Source: Dehalococcoidia bacterium
Lineage (GTDB): Bacteria > Chloroflexota > Dehalococcoidia > UBA2979
Reading direction: 5' to 3'
Assembly (NCBI GenBank): GCA_028279505.1
Contig: JANQNP010000122.1
Span: forward strand, 1-61,737
Length of the DNA stretch: 61,737 bases
The number at the start of each line of letters is the position of its first letter. Position 1 is the first letter of the stretch. Of the stretch, positions 50,771 through 60,361 are shown piece after piece. A program made the translations under genes and the position numbers. The notes below the pieces were generated by a model. The model did not search any database. It had not been told where the DNA came from and saw nothing but the letters and a program-made list of their open reading frames with translations.

Positions 50771-51228
50771 GCCTCGAACCCCGCGTCGACGCTGCCGCGG
50801 AGGGCGGCGCCGCCGTAGCCGCCGGTGTTCATGTGGGCGCGGACGATCACGATCTCATCGGCGGCTACGGCGACGGGTCCGCCGCTCCTCGTGAAGGGCT
50901 GCTCGCTGACGTGGCTGTGCAGGAGGATCCGGCGGTAGCGCAGCTCGCCGTCCTCGGTGACCACTTCCCACCAGTCGGCGTACTGCTCGCAGCCGGTGTC
51001 GGGGCTGCTGATCGTGACCGAGAAGCTGTAGGCGCCGGGGTCACCGGAGGTGGTGACGGCGGTGACGTCAGCGAAGGTGGGGGCGAGCGGCGGATCGCCG
51101 TCCGCGAGCGGCGAGGTGACTGGGGCCTCGGCTTCATCGCACGCCGCGGCGAGGAGGAGCACGGCTGCCGCGAGGACGGGCTGCCACGCCAGTCGGGCGA
51201 GGGAGGCCCGCCGGGCGGAGAGGGTCAT
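50698..51228 (-). CDS. Predicted lipoprotein of unknown function
   Basis: A 176-residue protein with a lipoprotein signal (AAAVLLLAAAC, Cys at about 29), then a beta-rich domain: PGAYSFSVTISSPDTGCEQY, DGELRYRRILLHSHVSEQPF, DEIVIVRAHMNTGGYGGAAL and a C-terminal PEGCDF. Two further cysteines may pair. Its start overlaps the antiporter stop (ATGA), so it is coupled to that gene, and its 3' end overlaps DUF1365 on the other strand. No family recognised. Confidence 0.8.
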   Translation of the reverse strand: MTLSARRASLARLAWQPVLAAAVLLLAAACDEAEAPVTSPLADGDPPLAPTFADVTAVTTSGDPGAYSFSVTISSPDTGCEQYADWWEVVTEDGELRYRRILLHSHVSEQPFTRSGGPVAVAADEIVIVRAHMNTGGYGGAALRGSVDAGFEAYRPEAGFAAALASRDPLPEGCDF

Positions 51229-53000
51229 GCGACGGGTGTCTCCGCCTCGGGTTCGTCGATCGCAGTGAGCCAGTGCTGGTTCTCGCCGGTGGCGCCGTCG
51301 CCGGCCGTCGCGTCGAGGGCGCGGGCGACGAAGGTGCGGACGTCGAGTTCGGGCATGCCGGTCTGGTGGAGGACGTGGGCGGCCATCTCGGTGCCACCTT
51401 CGAGTTCCTCGGCGACGACGACGTCGGCGCCGAGGGCGCGCAGCTCCGCGCTGTCGGCGACGTAGCGGGTGCGAACGAAGATGGGGGTGACGGGGCAGAC
51501 GACGCGGGCGGCGGAGACGGCGCGGCGGGCGGCGTTGGGGTCGTTGATCAGGAGGACGAGCGCCTGGGCGTAGGGGACCTGCGCATAGTGCAGGGCCTCG
51601 GGGCTGGTGATGTCGCCGTAGTAGATGGGGGCGCCGGTCTCGCGGGCGTCGCGCACGCGATCCGCGTTCAGCTCGAGGACGATGTGTGGCACCTCGGCAT
51701 CCGCGAGCGAGCGGACGAGGAGCCGACCGGCGACGCCGTAGCCGACGACGACGACGTGGTCGGTGAGGGTGCGGTGCTGGGGCTCGGGTTCGTCGATGCC
51801 GGGGGTGCGCATGAGGCGCTCGAGCGGGCGGAGGACGGCCTCACCGGCGCGCATCTTCGGGGCGAACTCCATGGCGAGCCGGGATAGGACCATGCTGAGG
51901 ACGCCGGCGCTGACGAGGGTCTCCACCTCGGCGTCGGTGGCGAGGCCCACGCCGGCGCCGAGGGTGAGGACGACGAACCCGAATTCGCCGAACTGGGCGA
52001 GGTTGACGCCGACCTCCCAGGAGGCGCGGGCGGGATAGCGCATCGTGATCGCGGCGAGCGAGGCGATCAGCCCCTTGCCGAAGAGCAGGCCGATCACGAT
52101 CAGGGAGACGACGAGGGTCTCGTCCAGGAAGACCTGCGGGTTGAACAGCATCCCCAGCGAGATGAAGAAGATGCTGGTGAAGGTGTCGCGGAGCGGGATC
52201 ACGTCGGTGACGGCGCGGTGTGAGTAGTCGGTGTCGGCGAGAAGCAGCCCGGCGAGGAAGGCGCCGAGAGCAAAGGAGAGGCCGACCTCGGACATCGCCC
52301 AGGCGAGGCCGACTCCGACGCTGAGCACGGCGAGGAGGAAGACCTCGCGACTGCCGGTCTGGTCGACGAGCTTGAAGAAGGGTGGGATCAGGAAGCGGGC
52401 AGCGATCACGGCGGCCACGAGAACACCGATCGCCTTCGCGATCGCGATCAGCAGTTCCTGCATGACGTTGTCCCCCTCGCCGGCGAGCAGGGGGACGAAG
52501 AGGGTGAGGGGGACGACGAGCAGGTCCTGGAAGATCAGCGCGCCGACGATGAAGCGGCCGTGGGGGGCGTCGATCTCGCCTCGACGGTCGAGGGCGCGGA
52601 GAACGATGGCGGTGCTGGAGAGGCCAACGACGAGGCCGAAGAAAACGGCGCGCTGCGGGGTCTCGCTGAGCGCGGTGAGCAGCAGGAAGGTGGCGAGCAC
52701 GGTGACGCCGACCTGGAGCGACCCGCCGATGGCGACGGCGCGCCAGATGAAGCGGAGGCGCGAGAGGGAGAACTCGAGGCCGATCGCGAACAGCAGAAGG
52801 ATGACGCCGACCTCGGCGATGAGCTCGATGTCCTCGGTGCTGTCGATCAGGCCGATGCCGTCAGGGCCGGCGACGGCACCGGCGACGAGGAAGCCGATCA
52901 CCGGGGGGAGGCGGATGCGGTGCAGCACGAGCGCGGCGACCACCGCCAACGCGACGACGATCGCCAACTCACCGATCAGCTGTTCGCCCTCGCCGTGCAT
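51225..53000 (-). CDS. CPA2-family cation:proton antiporter with RCK domain (KefB-like)
   Basis: A 591-residue monovalent cation:proton antiporter. The membrane part has about 12 helices with LLLFAIGLEFSLSRLRF and the ion-path segment FIVGALIFQDLLVVPLTLF. The cytosolic RCK/TrkA_N domain begins VVVVGYGVAGRLLVRSL (GxGxxG) and VLELNADRVRDARETGAPI, and ends in a helical, acidic tail. It probably exchanges potassium for protons and is gated by nucleotides. ATG 53000; downstream the lipoprotein gene is coupled by ATGA. Confidence 0.93.
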   Translation of the reverse strand: MHGEGEQLIGELAIVVALAVVAALVLHRIRLPPVIGFLVAGAVAGPDGIGLIDSTEDIELIAEVGVILLLFAIGLEFSLSRLRFIWRAVAIGGSLQVGVTVLATFLLLTALSETPQRAVFFGLVVGLSSTAIVLRALDRRGEIDAPHGRFIVGALIFQDLLVVPLTLFVPLLAGEGDNVMQELLIAIAKAIGVLVAAVIAARFLIPPFFKLVDQTGSREVFLLAVLSVGVGLAWAMSEVGLSFALGAFLAGLLLADTDYSHRAVTDVIPLRDTFTSIFFISLGMLFNPQVFLDETLVVSLIVIGLLFGKGLIASLAAITMRYPARASWEVGVNLAQFGEFGFVVLTLGAGVGLATDAEVETLVSAGVLSMVLSRLAMEFAPKMRAGEAVLRPLERLMRTPGIDEPEPQHRTLTDHVVVVGYGVAGRLLVRSLADAEVPHIVLELNADRVRDARETGAPIYYGDITSPEALHYAQVPYAQALVLLINDPNAARRAVSAARVVCPVTPIFVRTRYVADSAELRALGADVVVAEELEGGTEMAAHVLHQTGMPELDVRTFVARALDATAGDGATGENQHWLTAIDEPEAETPVA

Positions 53001-53053
53001 GGCGTTCCTTCAGCGTGTGCGTGTCGCGGGCTCGGACCTCACCGTAACGCGAG

Positions 53054-54283
53054 CTAGAAGCCGTCCTGACAGTACGGACGATACGCCGTCGCGAAGATCC
53101 GGTCGGCGAGTTCGAGTGACTCGGGCCGTTCGGCCTCGATCAGGCCGGCACGGGCAAGCTCGCTGGCGCTGGCGAAGCCGCTCAGGAGCTGGGCGAGGCG
53201 GGCGACCGGGACGGTGAGGTCGGGGGCCTCGGAGGTGCGGGTCACCTGCGCGGTGGGGCCGTCTGTCTCGAGGCGAACGGTGCCGGCGTTCCAGTCGCAG
53301 ACGGCGTCCTCGACGGCGATCGTGAGCGTGCCTTCGGCGCCGTAGGGGCGCTGGCTGAGCGCGAGGTCGACGTCGGCGATGCGCATCCAGAGGCCGTCGC
53401 CGGTGCGACGGCGGAGGGCGCGCGGCTCCTCGAGGAGGAGCAGGGCGAGGTCGTCCTCGGGGACCCGCTCCATGGCGATCTCGCGCACGAGGTCGTGCGC
53501 GGCGAGGAAGTCCCAGAGTCCTCGGAAGGCGTCGACGTCGGTGGCGACGAAGGAGTTGACGGTCATGAACTGGTTGGGGCCGGGGTGGAAGTCCTCGTCC
53601 TCGCGGTTGCGGAACATGAGGTAGCCGCGTGGTTCGCCGGCCGCGTCGCGGTAGATGACGACCTGGTGCGGCTTCCAGTCGGGGACGTCGGGCTCGAAGA
53701 TGCGGTTCCAGCGGACCTGGTCGCGCTCGATCATGAGGTTGCGTGGGGCGACGTAGTCCTGGAGCAGGCGCTCGGCGATGGGGCGGGCGTCCTCGAAGGT
53801 GGCGACGTCGGCCTGGCCGGTGGCGGGCCGGCCGAGGAGGCGGCCGTAGCGCGGGTCCCAGTGGTAGTCGATCCACATGGAGGCGAGGCCGTAGCCGAAG
53901 CGCTGGTAGATGGCGGCGTAGGAGGCCCAGAGGATCGTGCAGCTCTGACCGCGATCGCGGGCGTCGGAGAGGCCGCGGGTGACGATCTCGCGGATGAAGC
54001 CGCGGCGGCGGTAGCCGGGGAGCGTGCCGACGTTGGTGACGCCGGCCATGGGAACCGGGGCGCCGTTCAGGCGGACGGTGAAGTCGTGGGCGCCGTAGGT
54101 GGAGACGAGCTGGCCGTCGACAAAGGCGCACATGGTCGCCTCCGGGCGCAGGCGCCAGGACTGGTCGGTCGGTTCGACCTGGGTGCCCGGTGGCACGGCA
54201 AAGACGTACTTGACGACGCGTAGATAGTCGTCGAGCTCGTCCTCGTGCGCGTTACGGAACTCGACGCCAGCTGTCTTCGTCAC
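53054..54283 (-). CDS. Eis-like GNAT N-acetyltransferase with SCP2-like domain
   Basis: A 409-residue enzyme of the Eis type: an N-terminal GNAT domain with GVTNVGTLPGYRRRGFIREI, a second GNAT-like middle domain (VIYRDAAGEPRGYLMFRNRE), and a C-terminal sterol-carrier-like domain. The C-terminus PYCQDGF resembles that of Eis, whose last residue carries the active-site carboxylate. Relatives acetylate many amines. Its GTG start overlaps the alanine dehydrogenase stop by one base. Acceptor unknown. Confidence 0.9.
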   Translation of the reverse strand: MTKTAGVEFRNAHEDELDDYLRVVKYVFAVPPGTQVEPTDQSWRLRPEATMCAFVDGQLVSTYGAHDFTVRLNGAPVPMAGVTNVGTLPGYRRRGFIREIVTRGLSDARDRGQSCTILWASYAAIYQRFGYGLASMWIDYHWDPRYGRLLGRPATGQADVATFEDARPIAERLLQDYVAPRNLMIERDQVRWNRIFEPDVPDWKPHQVVIYRDAAGEPRGYLMFRNREDEDFHPGPNQFMTVNSFVATDVDAFRGLWDFLAAHDLVREIAMERVPEDDLALLLLEEPRALRRRTGDGLWMRIADVDLALSQRPYGAEGTLTIAVEDAVCDWNAGTVRLETDGPTAQVTRTSEAPDLTVPVARLAQLLSGFASASELARAGLIEAERPESLELADRIFATAYRPYCQDGF

Positions 54284-55335
54284 TAGGCCGCCGGCTCGAT
54301 GACGATCGCCTTCGCGTGGCCGCTGTCGGCGCGGAAGGCGTCGAGGCCGCCGCGGACCAGCGTCATGATGTGCGGTCGCGTGGCGGCGACGAGGGCGACG
54401 GTGGCGTCGTGCGCGGCCATGCTCGGCATGTTCGGGACGCAGTAGTGGATCACGTCGTGGGAGACGTAGGTCGGCTCGTCGTGCGAGGTGGGGCGTGACG
54501 TCTCGAAGCAGCCGCCCTCGTCGATCGCGACGTCGACGGCGACGGCGCCCGCCGGCATGGTCTCGATCATCGCCTCACTGACGACGTGCGGTGCGGCTTC
54601 GCCGGCGCGGTGGACGGCGCCGACGATCAGGCTGGCGTCCGGGACCACCGAGGCGAGGCGGTCGGGTGAGACGGCCTCGGCGAGTGGCCCGACCTCGGCG
54701 GCGACCTGGCGGGCGTGATCCTCGCGGTTGTCGACGAGGAGGACGCGGCCGCCCATGCCGTGGGCAACCTCTGCAGCCTGGCGGCCGACCACGCCGGCGC
54801 CGACGACGACGGCGAGCGCCGGCTCGGTGCCGGGAACGGCGCCGAGGAGCACGCCGCGACCGCCGCTGGTGCCCTCGAGGTAGTGCGCGCCAACCTGGGA
54901 GGCGAGGCGGCCGGCGATGAAACTCATGGGCGCGAGGATCGGGTTGCGGCCGAGTTCATCCTCGAGGAGCTCGTACGCGAGCACGGTGGCGCCGCTGGCC
55001 TCGAGCGGGGCCTGGAGGTGGGGGTTGCCCGGGAGGTGGACGAAGGTGAAGAGGGTCTGCTCCGGGCCGAGCCGGGCGACCTCCTCGGGGTTGGGTTCCT
55101 TCACCTTCATGACGAGCTGAGCGCCGAAGGCGTCGACGACGTCGCCGATGCGGGCGCCGGCGGCGGCGTAGCTGGCGTCGGGGAAGCCGGCGCCGGCACC
55201 GGCGTCGCGCTCGACGCGCACCTCGACGCCGAGCGCGGTGAGGTCGGCGGTGACCTGCGGCGTGAGGCCGACGCGGTGTTCGCCGATCTTGGTCTCGCGC
55301 GGCACCCCGACACTCAGCATGGCGTTCTGAGCCAC
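54283..55335 (-). CDS. ald: Alanine dehydrogenase
   Basis: A 350-residue NAD-dependent enzyme that interconverts L-alanine with pyruvate and ammonia. Features are SVGVPRETKIGEHRVGLTP at the N-terminus, VMKVKEPNPEEV with the catalytic Lys, FTFVHLPGNP with the catalytic His, the Rossmann GAGVVGRQAAEVAHGMG, and AVDVAIDEGGCFETSRPT with the Asp. The GTG at 55335 (MAQNAML) has GGGGGG upstream; an ATG at 55320 is also possible. First gene of an operon with the Eis-like gene. Confidence 0.94.
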   Translation of the reverse strand: MAQNAMLSVGVPRETKIGEHRVGLTPQVTADLTALGVEVRVERDAGAGAGFPDASYAAAGARIGDVVDAFGAQLVMKVKEPNPEEVARLGPEQTLFTFVHLPGNPHLQAPLEASGATVLAYELLEDELGRNPILAPMSFIAGRLASQVGAHYLEGTSGGRGVLLGAVPGTEPALAVVVGAGVVGRQAAEVAHGMGGRVLLVDNREDHARQVAAEVGPLAEAVSPDRLASVVPDASLIVGAVHRAGEAAPHVVSEAMIETMPAGAVAVDVAIDEGGCFETSRPTSHDEPTYVSHDVIHYCVPNMPSMAAHDATVALVAATRPHIMTLVRGGLDAFRADSGHAKAIVIEPAA

Positions 55336-55521
55336 ATGCCCCCCTGAGCGCGCATCGGGCGAGGCATCCGCCTCACCCGGCGATCAATGATATTCGCCGC
55401 GTCGTCGAACGCGTGTTTCGACGGACTGCTCACCCGTGGGCGGACGTGCGATACTGGAGGAGGCGGGAAACCGAACGCGCGACGGTTCAACGTTCGCGCG
55501 ATCACCCAAGGTGGTCCCGCC

Positions 55522-56814
55522 GTGAGCAGGCAACGCCGCTCCTTCTCCCGACGCCGCTTTCTCGCATCCGCCGCCGCCGTGCCGCTCGCGTTCGCGATCG
55601 GCTCGCAGACGGCGCTCGCTCGAGGTACGACGCACCTCCCCGGGGGCACGCTGGCGCTGCCGGCGCGACCGAGCGTGGCGATCGGGCCGGGGGATCCGAA
55701 GCACCTGGCGTGGGTGTGGCAGTTCCGCCACGACGGCGACCGAGAGCTGATCCGAGACGTCCTCGCGAGCCACAACCTCGGGATCGCGATGAAGACGCAC
55801 GACGGCGTCGACTGGATGTCGAAGTACGACGATTCCGCCGACTCGATCGACGGGCCGGACAGCGTGGCCTCTCTGGCTCGCTACTTCGAGGACGGTGGCG
55901 TGCCGTTCCACGCGTGGAGCGTGCTGCACGGCGAGGATCCGGTCACCGAGGCGACGCGAGCGTCGCAGGTGCTGAGCGCGGGCGCACGGAGTGTGATCCT
56001 GGACCTTGAGGCGCACGCGGGATTCTGGCGCGGCACGGACGACGACGCCGTGCGATTCGGCGACGAGCTGCGGCGACTGCAGCCGAGTGCGTTCGTGGCG
56101 ACCTCGATCGATTCGCGGCCCTGGGAGGTGCCGCGGATCCCGATGGCGGAATTCGCCCAGTTCACGGACGCGATCGCGCCGCAGGTGTACTGGGCGACGT
56201 TCAACAACAGCGGGAACATCACGAAGTACAAGCTGGCCGGGGACGATCCCGGCGAGGAGGGGATCACACCTCGCTTCGCGCTGCAGTCCGCGATCCGGGC
56301 GGTCGACGAGTTCGCTCTGCCGGTGCATCCGATCGGCGACGGCACGGTGGCCGGCGGCGACGAGTGGGCGGACTTCATCGACGAGGCGTTCTTGAGCCGT
56401 GCCGAGGCGCTGTCGGTGTGGCGGTTCGGGGTGGCGGACGACGTGGTCTGGCAGCAACTCCGTGACAGCCCACCTCGGGCGCTGACGTACTCGGTGCAGT
56501 CGGGCGACACGCTGTCAGGTCTCGCCGCCGAGTGGGGTACCTCGGTAGATGCGATCGCGGAGGCGAACGGGATCGAGAATCCGAACTTCCTGTTCATCGG
56601 GCAGGAGCTGCGAATCCCGCGCACCGGAGGCGGCGGGGGAGTCGCGGCTCCGGTGGCCGCGCCGCTGGTGGCGCGCCGCTACACGGTTCAGCCCGGAGAT
56701 TCGCTGTGGTCGATCGCGCGCGCGTTCGACACGACAGTCGACGCCATCGCCACAGCAAACGGCATCAGCAACCAGGGCCTGATCCGAATCGGCGACACCC
56801 TCACCCTCCCCTAA
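55522..56814 (+). CDS. Tat-exported glycoside-hydrolase-like protein with two LysM domains
   Basis: A 430-residue secreted protein. A twin-arginine signal (FSRRRFLASAAAVPLAF) is followed by a TIM-barrel-like domain (about 50-330; VILDLEAHAGFWRG holds acidic residues at a strand end, IAPQVYWATFNN is another strand) and two LysM repeats, YSVQSGDTLSGLAAEWGTSV and YTVQPGDSLWSIARAF, that bind peptidoglycan. The barrel is not a family I can name with certainty; it resembles GH25/DUF4015-like folds. The GTG at 55522 follows AAGGTGG at 7 nt. Likely wall-bound hydrolase, exported folded. Confidence 0.88.
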   Translation: MSRQRRSFSRRRFLASAAAVPLAFAIGSQTALARGTTHLPGGTLALPARPSVAIGPGDPKHLAWVWQFRHDGDRELIRDVLASHNLGIAMKTHDGVDWMSKYDDSADSIDGPDSVASLARYFEDGGVPFHAWSVLHGEDPVTEATRASQVLSAGARSVILDLEAHAGFWRGTDDDAVRFGDELRRLQPSAFVATSIDSRPWEVPRIPMAEFAQFTDAIAPQVYWATFNNSGNITKYKLAGDDPGEEGITPRFALQSAIRAVDEFALPVHPIGDGTVAGGDEWADFIDEAFLSRAEALSVWRFGVADDVVWQQLRDSPPRALTYSVQSGDTLSGLAAEWGTSVDAIAEANGIENPNFLFIGQELRIPRTGGGGGVAAPVAAPLVARRYTVQPGDSLWSIARAFDTTVDAIATANGISNQGLIRIGDTLTLP

Positions 56815-57026
56815 CCCTCTTCGAGGGTCCTCAGGACCTGTCGGTCGTGTTTGTGATCGTTCCGGGCCCCTCTTCGAAACCCGCGGGTGTCGTTGCGTGG
56901 CGGATGTTGGCTCGAGCCGGCGCCGAGCCAGTGGGATCGCGGTGGGTGCGGATGACTCGTTGCTAGTCTGAACGAGCACGCGGCGGTGCCCTCCGCCGTT
57001 GGCGCCACGGGTGCTGGGAGCACGGC

Positions 57027-57767
57027 TTGACGGGTCAGACGAAACCGGATTATGTCTCGTTAGAGTTCCCCGAGCCGCCGGCTGGGCGGCCGCTCGTGTA
57101 CACGAACATGGTGATGTCCGCGGATGGCAAGGTGGTCATCGAGGACACGGAGCGCGGGCTCGGGAGTGCGGTCGATCAGCGGTTGATGCGCGAGCTGCGG
57201 GTGAACGCGGACGTGGTGCTCAACGGGGCGGGGACGCTGCGGACGAGCGGGAGCTCGTCACGGTTGAACGATCCGGAGCTGACGGCGATCCGGCACGCAC
57301 GGGGGCTGACGCCGAACCCGATCGCAGCGGTGCTGACGAGCACCGGCGAGGTGCCGCTCGATCGGTTGTTCTTCACCTCGGATGAGTTTCGGGCGGTGGT
57401 GTACCTCGGGAGCAACGCGTCGTCGGCGCAGGCGGAGGCGATCCAGGCGACGGGGCGCAAGGTGGTGCGGGTGCCGGCGGAGGACCCGGGGCCGGCGATG
57501 CTGCGGCACATGCACGAGGAGCTGGGGGCGCGGCGGGTGCTGGTGGAGGGCGGGCCGACGCTGAACGGGATCCTGCTCGACGGCGGGTTGGTCGACGAGT
57601 ACTTCCTGACGGTTGGGCCTCGGTTGGTGGGGGGCGACGAGACGCTGACGCCGGTGCGGTCGGACCGGGCCTCGACGGCGGCGGGGGTGCGACAGCTCGA
57701 GCTGGTGTCGGCGGTGCCGAACCCGGCGACGGGCGAGGTGTACCTGCGGTACCGGCGGGTGGACTGA
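57027..57767 (+). CDS. RibD C-terminal domain (dihydrofolate-reductase-fold) reductase
   Basis: A 246-residue NADPH reductase of the RibD_C family: PLVYTNMVMSADGKVVIEDT, ADVVLNGAGTLRTSG, VLVEGGPTLNGILLDGGLVDE and YFLTVGPRLVGG. The same fold reduces the riboflavin precursor in RibD, but stand-alone members have other or unknown substrates, and no rib genes lie here. The TTG at 57027 has GGGAG 6 nt upstream. A terminator follows. Confidence 0.9.
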   Translation: MTGQTKPDYVSLEFPEPPAGRPLVYTNMVMSADGKVVIEDTERGLGSAVDQRLMRELRVNADVVLNGAGTLRTSGSSSRLNDPELTAIRHARGLTPNPIAAVLTSTGEVPLDRLFFTSDEFRAVVYLGSNASSAQAEAIQATGRKVVRVPAEDPGPAMLRHMHEELGARRVLVEGGPTLNGILLDGGLVDEYFLTVGPRLVGGDETLTPVRSDRASTAAGVRQLELVSAVPNPATGEVYLRYRRVD

Positions 57768-57890
57768 GGGCGCTCGTCGGAGCGGGCGCGGGCCTCGATC
57801 GGTGTGTGGACCTCGGACGACGAGCAGGGCGTCGGGGCGCGCGCTCCTCGATGGGTCGTTGGGCCTCGGAGGGGGTGTTGGGCACAAAGT

Positions 57891-57916
57891 GGGGGCCGCC
57901 CTTGCGGGCGACCCCC
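57891..57916. terminator. Bidirectional terminator-like hairpin
   Basis: An 11-bp stem GGGGGCCGCCC / GGGCGACCCCC with one mismatch and a TTGC loop lies between the convergent reductase and CHAP-protein genes. It could end transcription on both sides. Confidence 0.7.
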
Positions 57917-57970
57917 GGTGTGCCTCGCCCTGGCGGGACATACGACGAGGCGCCTGGTCGCTGGTAGGAA

Positions 57971-59734
57971 CTAGGAGCTGATGACCTCGATGGTTGCGGT
58001 GGCGCCAACCTGGAGCCACCAGTTGTATCCGTCGTCGCTGTTGTGGAAGAAGATGTCGCGGTGCTCGCCGTGGACGGCGCCACCGGTGTCGGCGCAGGTG
58101 TAGATGCGGCCGGTGGGGTCACCGAGGATCTTGAACTTGTCGCCCATGTACTGCGGGGCGCAGGCGGCGGCCCCCTCGTAGACGACCTGGCCGCTGGCCA
58201 TGGCGCCGCACCAGCCGCCACCGTCGCCGATGCTGGCGGGGATGCTGCCCTGGGTGCAGTAGTAATAGGTGATCGAGGCGATGCGCTGGTCCGGCGCCGG
58301 GGTCGCCGGCGGGACCGGCGCGGCGACCGGGGTGCTGCCGCCGCTACGGATCATGACGGCCATGTCGGCTCGCAGCGTTGAGTTGCTGAGCGTGTTCGCG
58401 AAAGCCGGGGCGCCCGAGATGTAGGTCAGGAAGCGTTGCCCGGAGACATCCCAGGCGGCGAGCGTCTCGACCGCGAACGGCTGGGCGGCGATCAGGGTGG
58501 CGACGTCGGTGGTGCCGGCGACGCCGACCGTGAGTCCGCCGACCGGTGGCTTCGGGAAGGCGACGGCGCCGGTAACCGGGAGCGTGGAGGGGGTCGCGCC
58601 GTTTGCGGCGCCGCTATCGGCGCGCTTCGCGGCGATGATCGCGTTCGGGTCAAGCGTGCCGACCTTGAGCGAGTTCACGTGCGCCGGGGCGCCGGGGATG
58701 TAGGTCAGGTAGCGCTGCGAGGTGACGTCGAAGACGGAGAGCGTGTGCACCGGGAACGCCTGGGCCTCGATGAAGGCGACCGGGTCGTTGGTGCCGGCGG
58801 GGCCCTGGGTCAGGCCGCCCTGCGGCGGGACCGGGAGGGTGTAGCCGGCGGCCTCGACGTTAGAGATGGGCGTGGAGCCCTCGTTGCTGGTGTCGGCAGG
58901 GACGGGGGCGTCGACCACGGGCTGCGCGCCGCCGGCGTCCGGCGGGACGGAGAGGTAGATGGCGGCGACCCAGCCGCTGCCGAGGTAGGTGTCGACGGGG
59001 ACCCAGGCGAGGCCGTCCGCGGTGACGGCGGCTCCGGTTACGGAGACGGCGGTGCCGTCCGGGAGGCAGTCGATGCGGGTGCCGGAGAGGCTGGGCGTCG
59101 CGCGGAGGCGGAGGCAGTCACCGCCGGCGTCGACGACGGCGGGGTCGCCATCGGCGAGCTGCGTCGCCGGGGGCGGCGGCGCGCCCGTGGCGGAGGCGCC
59201 GGGGAAACGGTAGACGCGGGCGGAGATGCCCGAGTAGCGCGCCGCCGAGGCCACGGGGTCGTAGCCGGGGCGCAGGCGGACGATCTCGTCCCAGTTCTGG
59301 TTGGAGTCGATGACGTCGAACTTCCCGCCACCGAGCGGCGTGAGGACGATCGCGGTGTGGAGCCCAAGGTAGAAGTTGTTCGCGCCGAGGGCGTTGTCGT
59401 TCGCGAGCTGGATGATGTCGCCGCGGACGGCCTGGTCGAGCGGGACCTCAATGGCGCCGGCGCCGAGGTACCCGTCGCGGTAGCCGTAGCCCATGGTGTA
59501 CGGGGTGGCGCGGTCGACGACCTTCTTCACCCAGGTGAAGCACTGGCCTTGCCAGGTGCCGAGGTCCTGGAGTGCAGCGTCGGCGATGGTGGAGGAGCCG
59601 GCGACGGATTCGAGCTCACTGTTCGCGCGGAGCGGGAGCGTGTCGCCAGCGGCGGCAGCGCGGTCCTGGTGGACGGTGGTCAGGGCAGTGGCGGCGAAGA
59701 ACAACACCGCGAGCGGGATCAGCCGTACTCGGAT
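57971..59734 (-). CDS. Secreted CHAP-like, SH3 and 3D-domain cell-wall protein
   Basis: About 587 residues. A signal peptide (LIPLAVLFFAATALTTV) is followed by a CHAP-like cysteine amidase/peptidase domain (GQCFTWVKKVVDR Cys; GLHTAIVLTPLGGGKF His; DSNQNW), an SH3-like domain (CLRLRATPSLSGTRIDCLPDG), two ~85-residue copies of a repeat ending in RYLTYIPGAP / RFLTYISGAP, and a C-terminal 3D/RlpA-like domain (TCADTGGAVHGEHRDIFF). No usable ATG, GTG or TTG precedes the signal peptide. GAGGAG lies 7 nt before an in-frame ATC at 59734, giving (M)RVRLIPLAVLFF, and this start is preferred. It probably cleaves and binds cell wall. Confidence 0.88.
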   Translation of the reverse strand: MRVRLIPLAVLFFAATALTTVHQDRAAAAGDTLPLRANSELESVAGSSTIADAALQDLGTWQGQCFTWVKKVVDRATPYTMGYGYRDGYLGAGAIEVPLDQAVRGDIIQLANDNALGANNFYLGLHTAIVLTPLGGGKFDVIDSNQNWDEIVRLRPGYDPVASAARYSGISARVYRFPGASATGAPPPPATQLADGDPAVVDAGGDCLRLRATPSLSGTRIDCLPDGTAVSVTGAAVTADGLAWVPVDTYLGSGWVAAIYLSVPPDAGGAQPVVDAPVPADTSNEGSTPISNVEAAGYTLPVPPQGGLTQGPAGTNDPVAFIEAQAFPVHTLSVFDVTSQRYLTYIPGAPAHVNSLKVGTLDPNAIIAAKRADSGAANGATPSTLPVTGAVAFPKPPVGGLTVGVAGTTDVATLIAAQPFAVETLAAWDVSGQRFLTYISGAPAFANTLSNSTLRADMAVMIRSGGSTPVAAPVPPATPAPDQRIASITYYYCTQGSIPASIGDGGGWCGAMASGQVVYEGAAACAPQYMGDKFKILGDPTGRIYTCADTGGAVHGEHRDIFFHNSDDGYNWWLQVGATATIEVISS

Positions 59735-60361
59735 ATCGCGTCTCCTCTTCGGTAGGCCGGCTGCCCTGTCCACCGAGGGGTGGAGGTAGGCCCGTGCCGT
59801 TGCGTCCCCGCCTTTCGACGGGTTTGCGCTATCGGCGAGCACACGCCATCCGCGGCTGCGCGATGGTGCGGAGCGGGGTGCTTAACACCCGGTTCACAAA
59901 ATCATCGGCATCGGGGTAGCCCCGACTTAAGCCCTGGACGCAGGAAGATCCGGCGGGCGTTCGCGCCCGCTCCATTCGCGACTGGTCCGTCAGACTCGAC
60001 ACCGACTCGTTCCCTCGATTCGGCCCGCCACGCAGCACGTGACACAGCAGCACACCACCCGACGGGTGATGACTTGCGTCTCCAAATACGTGATGGGGTA
60101 GTGGGGACAGTACCGACGGTGCGACAGATCTCGTATTGGGTAAACCCCCTATCCCTCAAATCGGGGCCGGTTCGGGGTTGCCCGTAGGTGTAAGTGCTGC
60201 TTATACCCTCAGACGCTTCGCGAGCCGTGGACGTGGCGATCCGCGGGCGCCCCACGACCGTCATGGGCAATCGACGTAGGCGATCGGCGTCGGCGATCCT
60301 CGGGCGCTACGCTGGCGGCAACGCGCGACCGACAGCGCCCGAGCGCACGAGGAGTCACACC
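59735..60361. other. Long divergent intergenic region between two secreted-protein genes
   Basis: About 630 bases without a convincing gene. The left part holds three hairpins (59876-59970); 60060-60190 is less GC-rich and likely contains promoters for both directions, though no clear -35/-10 pair could be fixed. Confidence 0.5.
59876..59970 (-). ncRNA. Possible structured 5' leader of the CHAP/3D protein mRNA
   Basis: Three hairpins in under 100 bases on the transcript upstream of the cell-wall gene: GCGGGCG/CGCCCGC (59953-59970), CGGGG/CCCCG (59912-59924) and GGGTG/CACCC (59876-59890), joined by A/T-rich single strands. Cell-wall hydrolase genes often carry riboswitches, but this does not fit the known c-di-AMP or c-di-GMP consensus by eye. 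Low confidence. Confidence 0.25.

Noticed and set aside
60061..60190. Possible c-di-GMP (GEMM) or c-di-AMP riboswitch in the divergent spacer
   Set aside because: GACGCAAG-like and GGGTAAACC/GGGGTTGCC-like pieces exist, but their order and spacing do not fit either consensus by eye.
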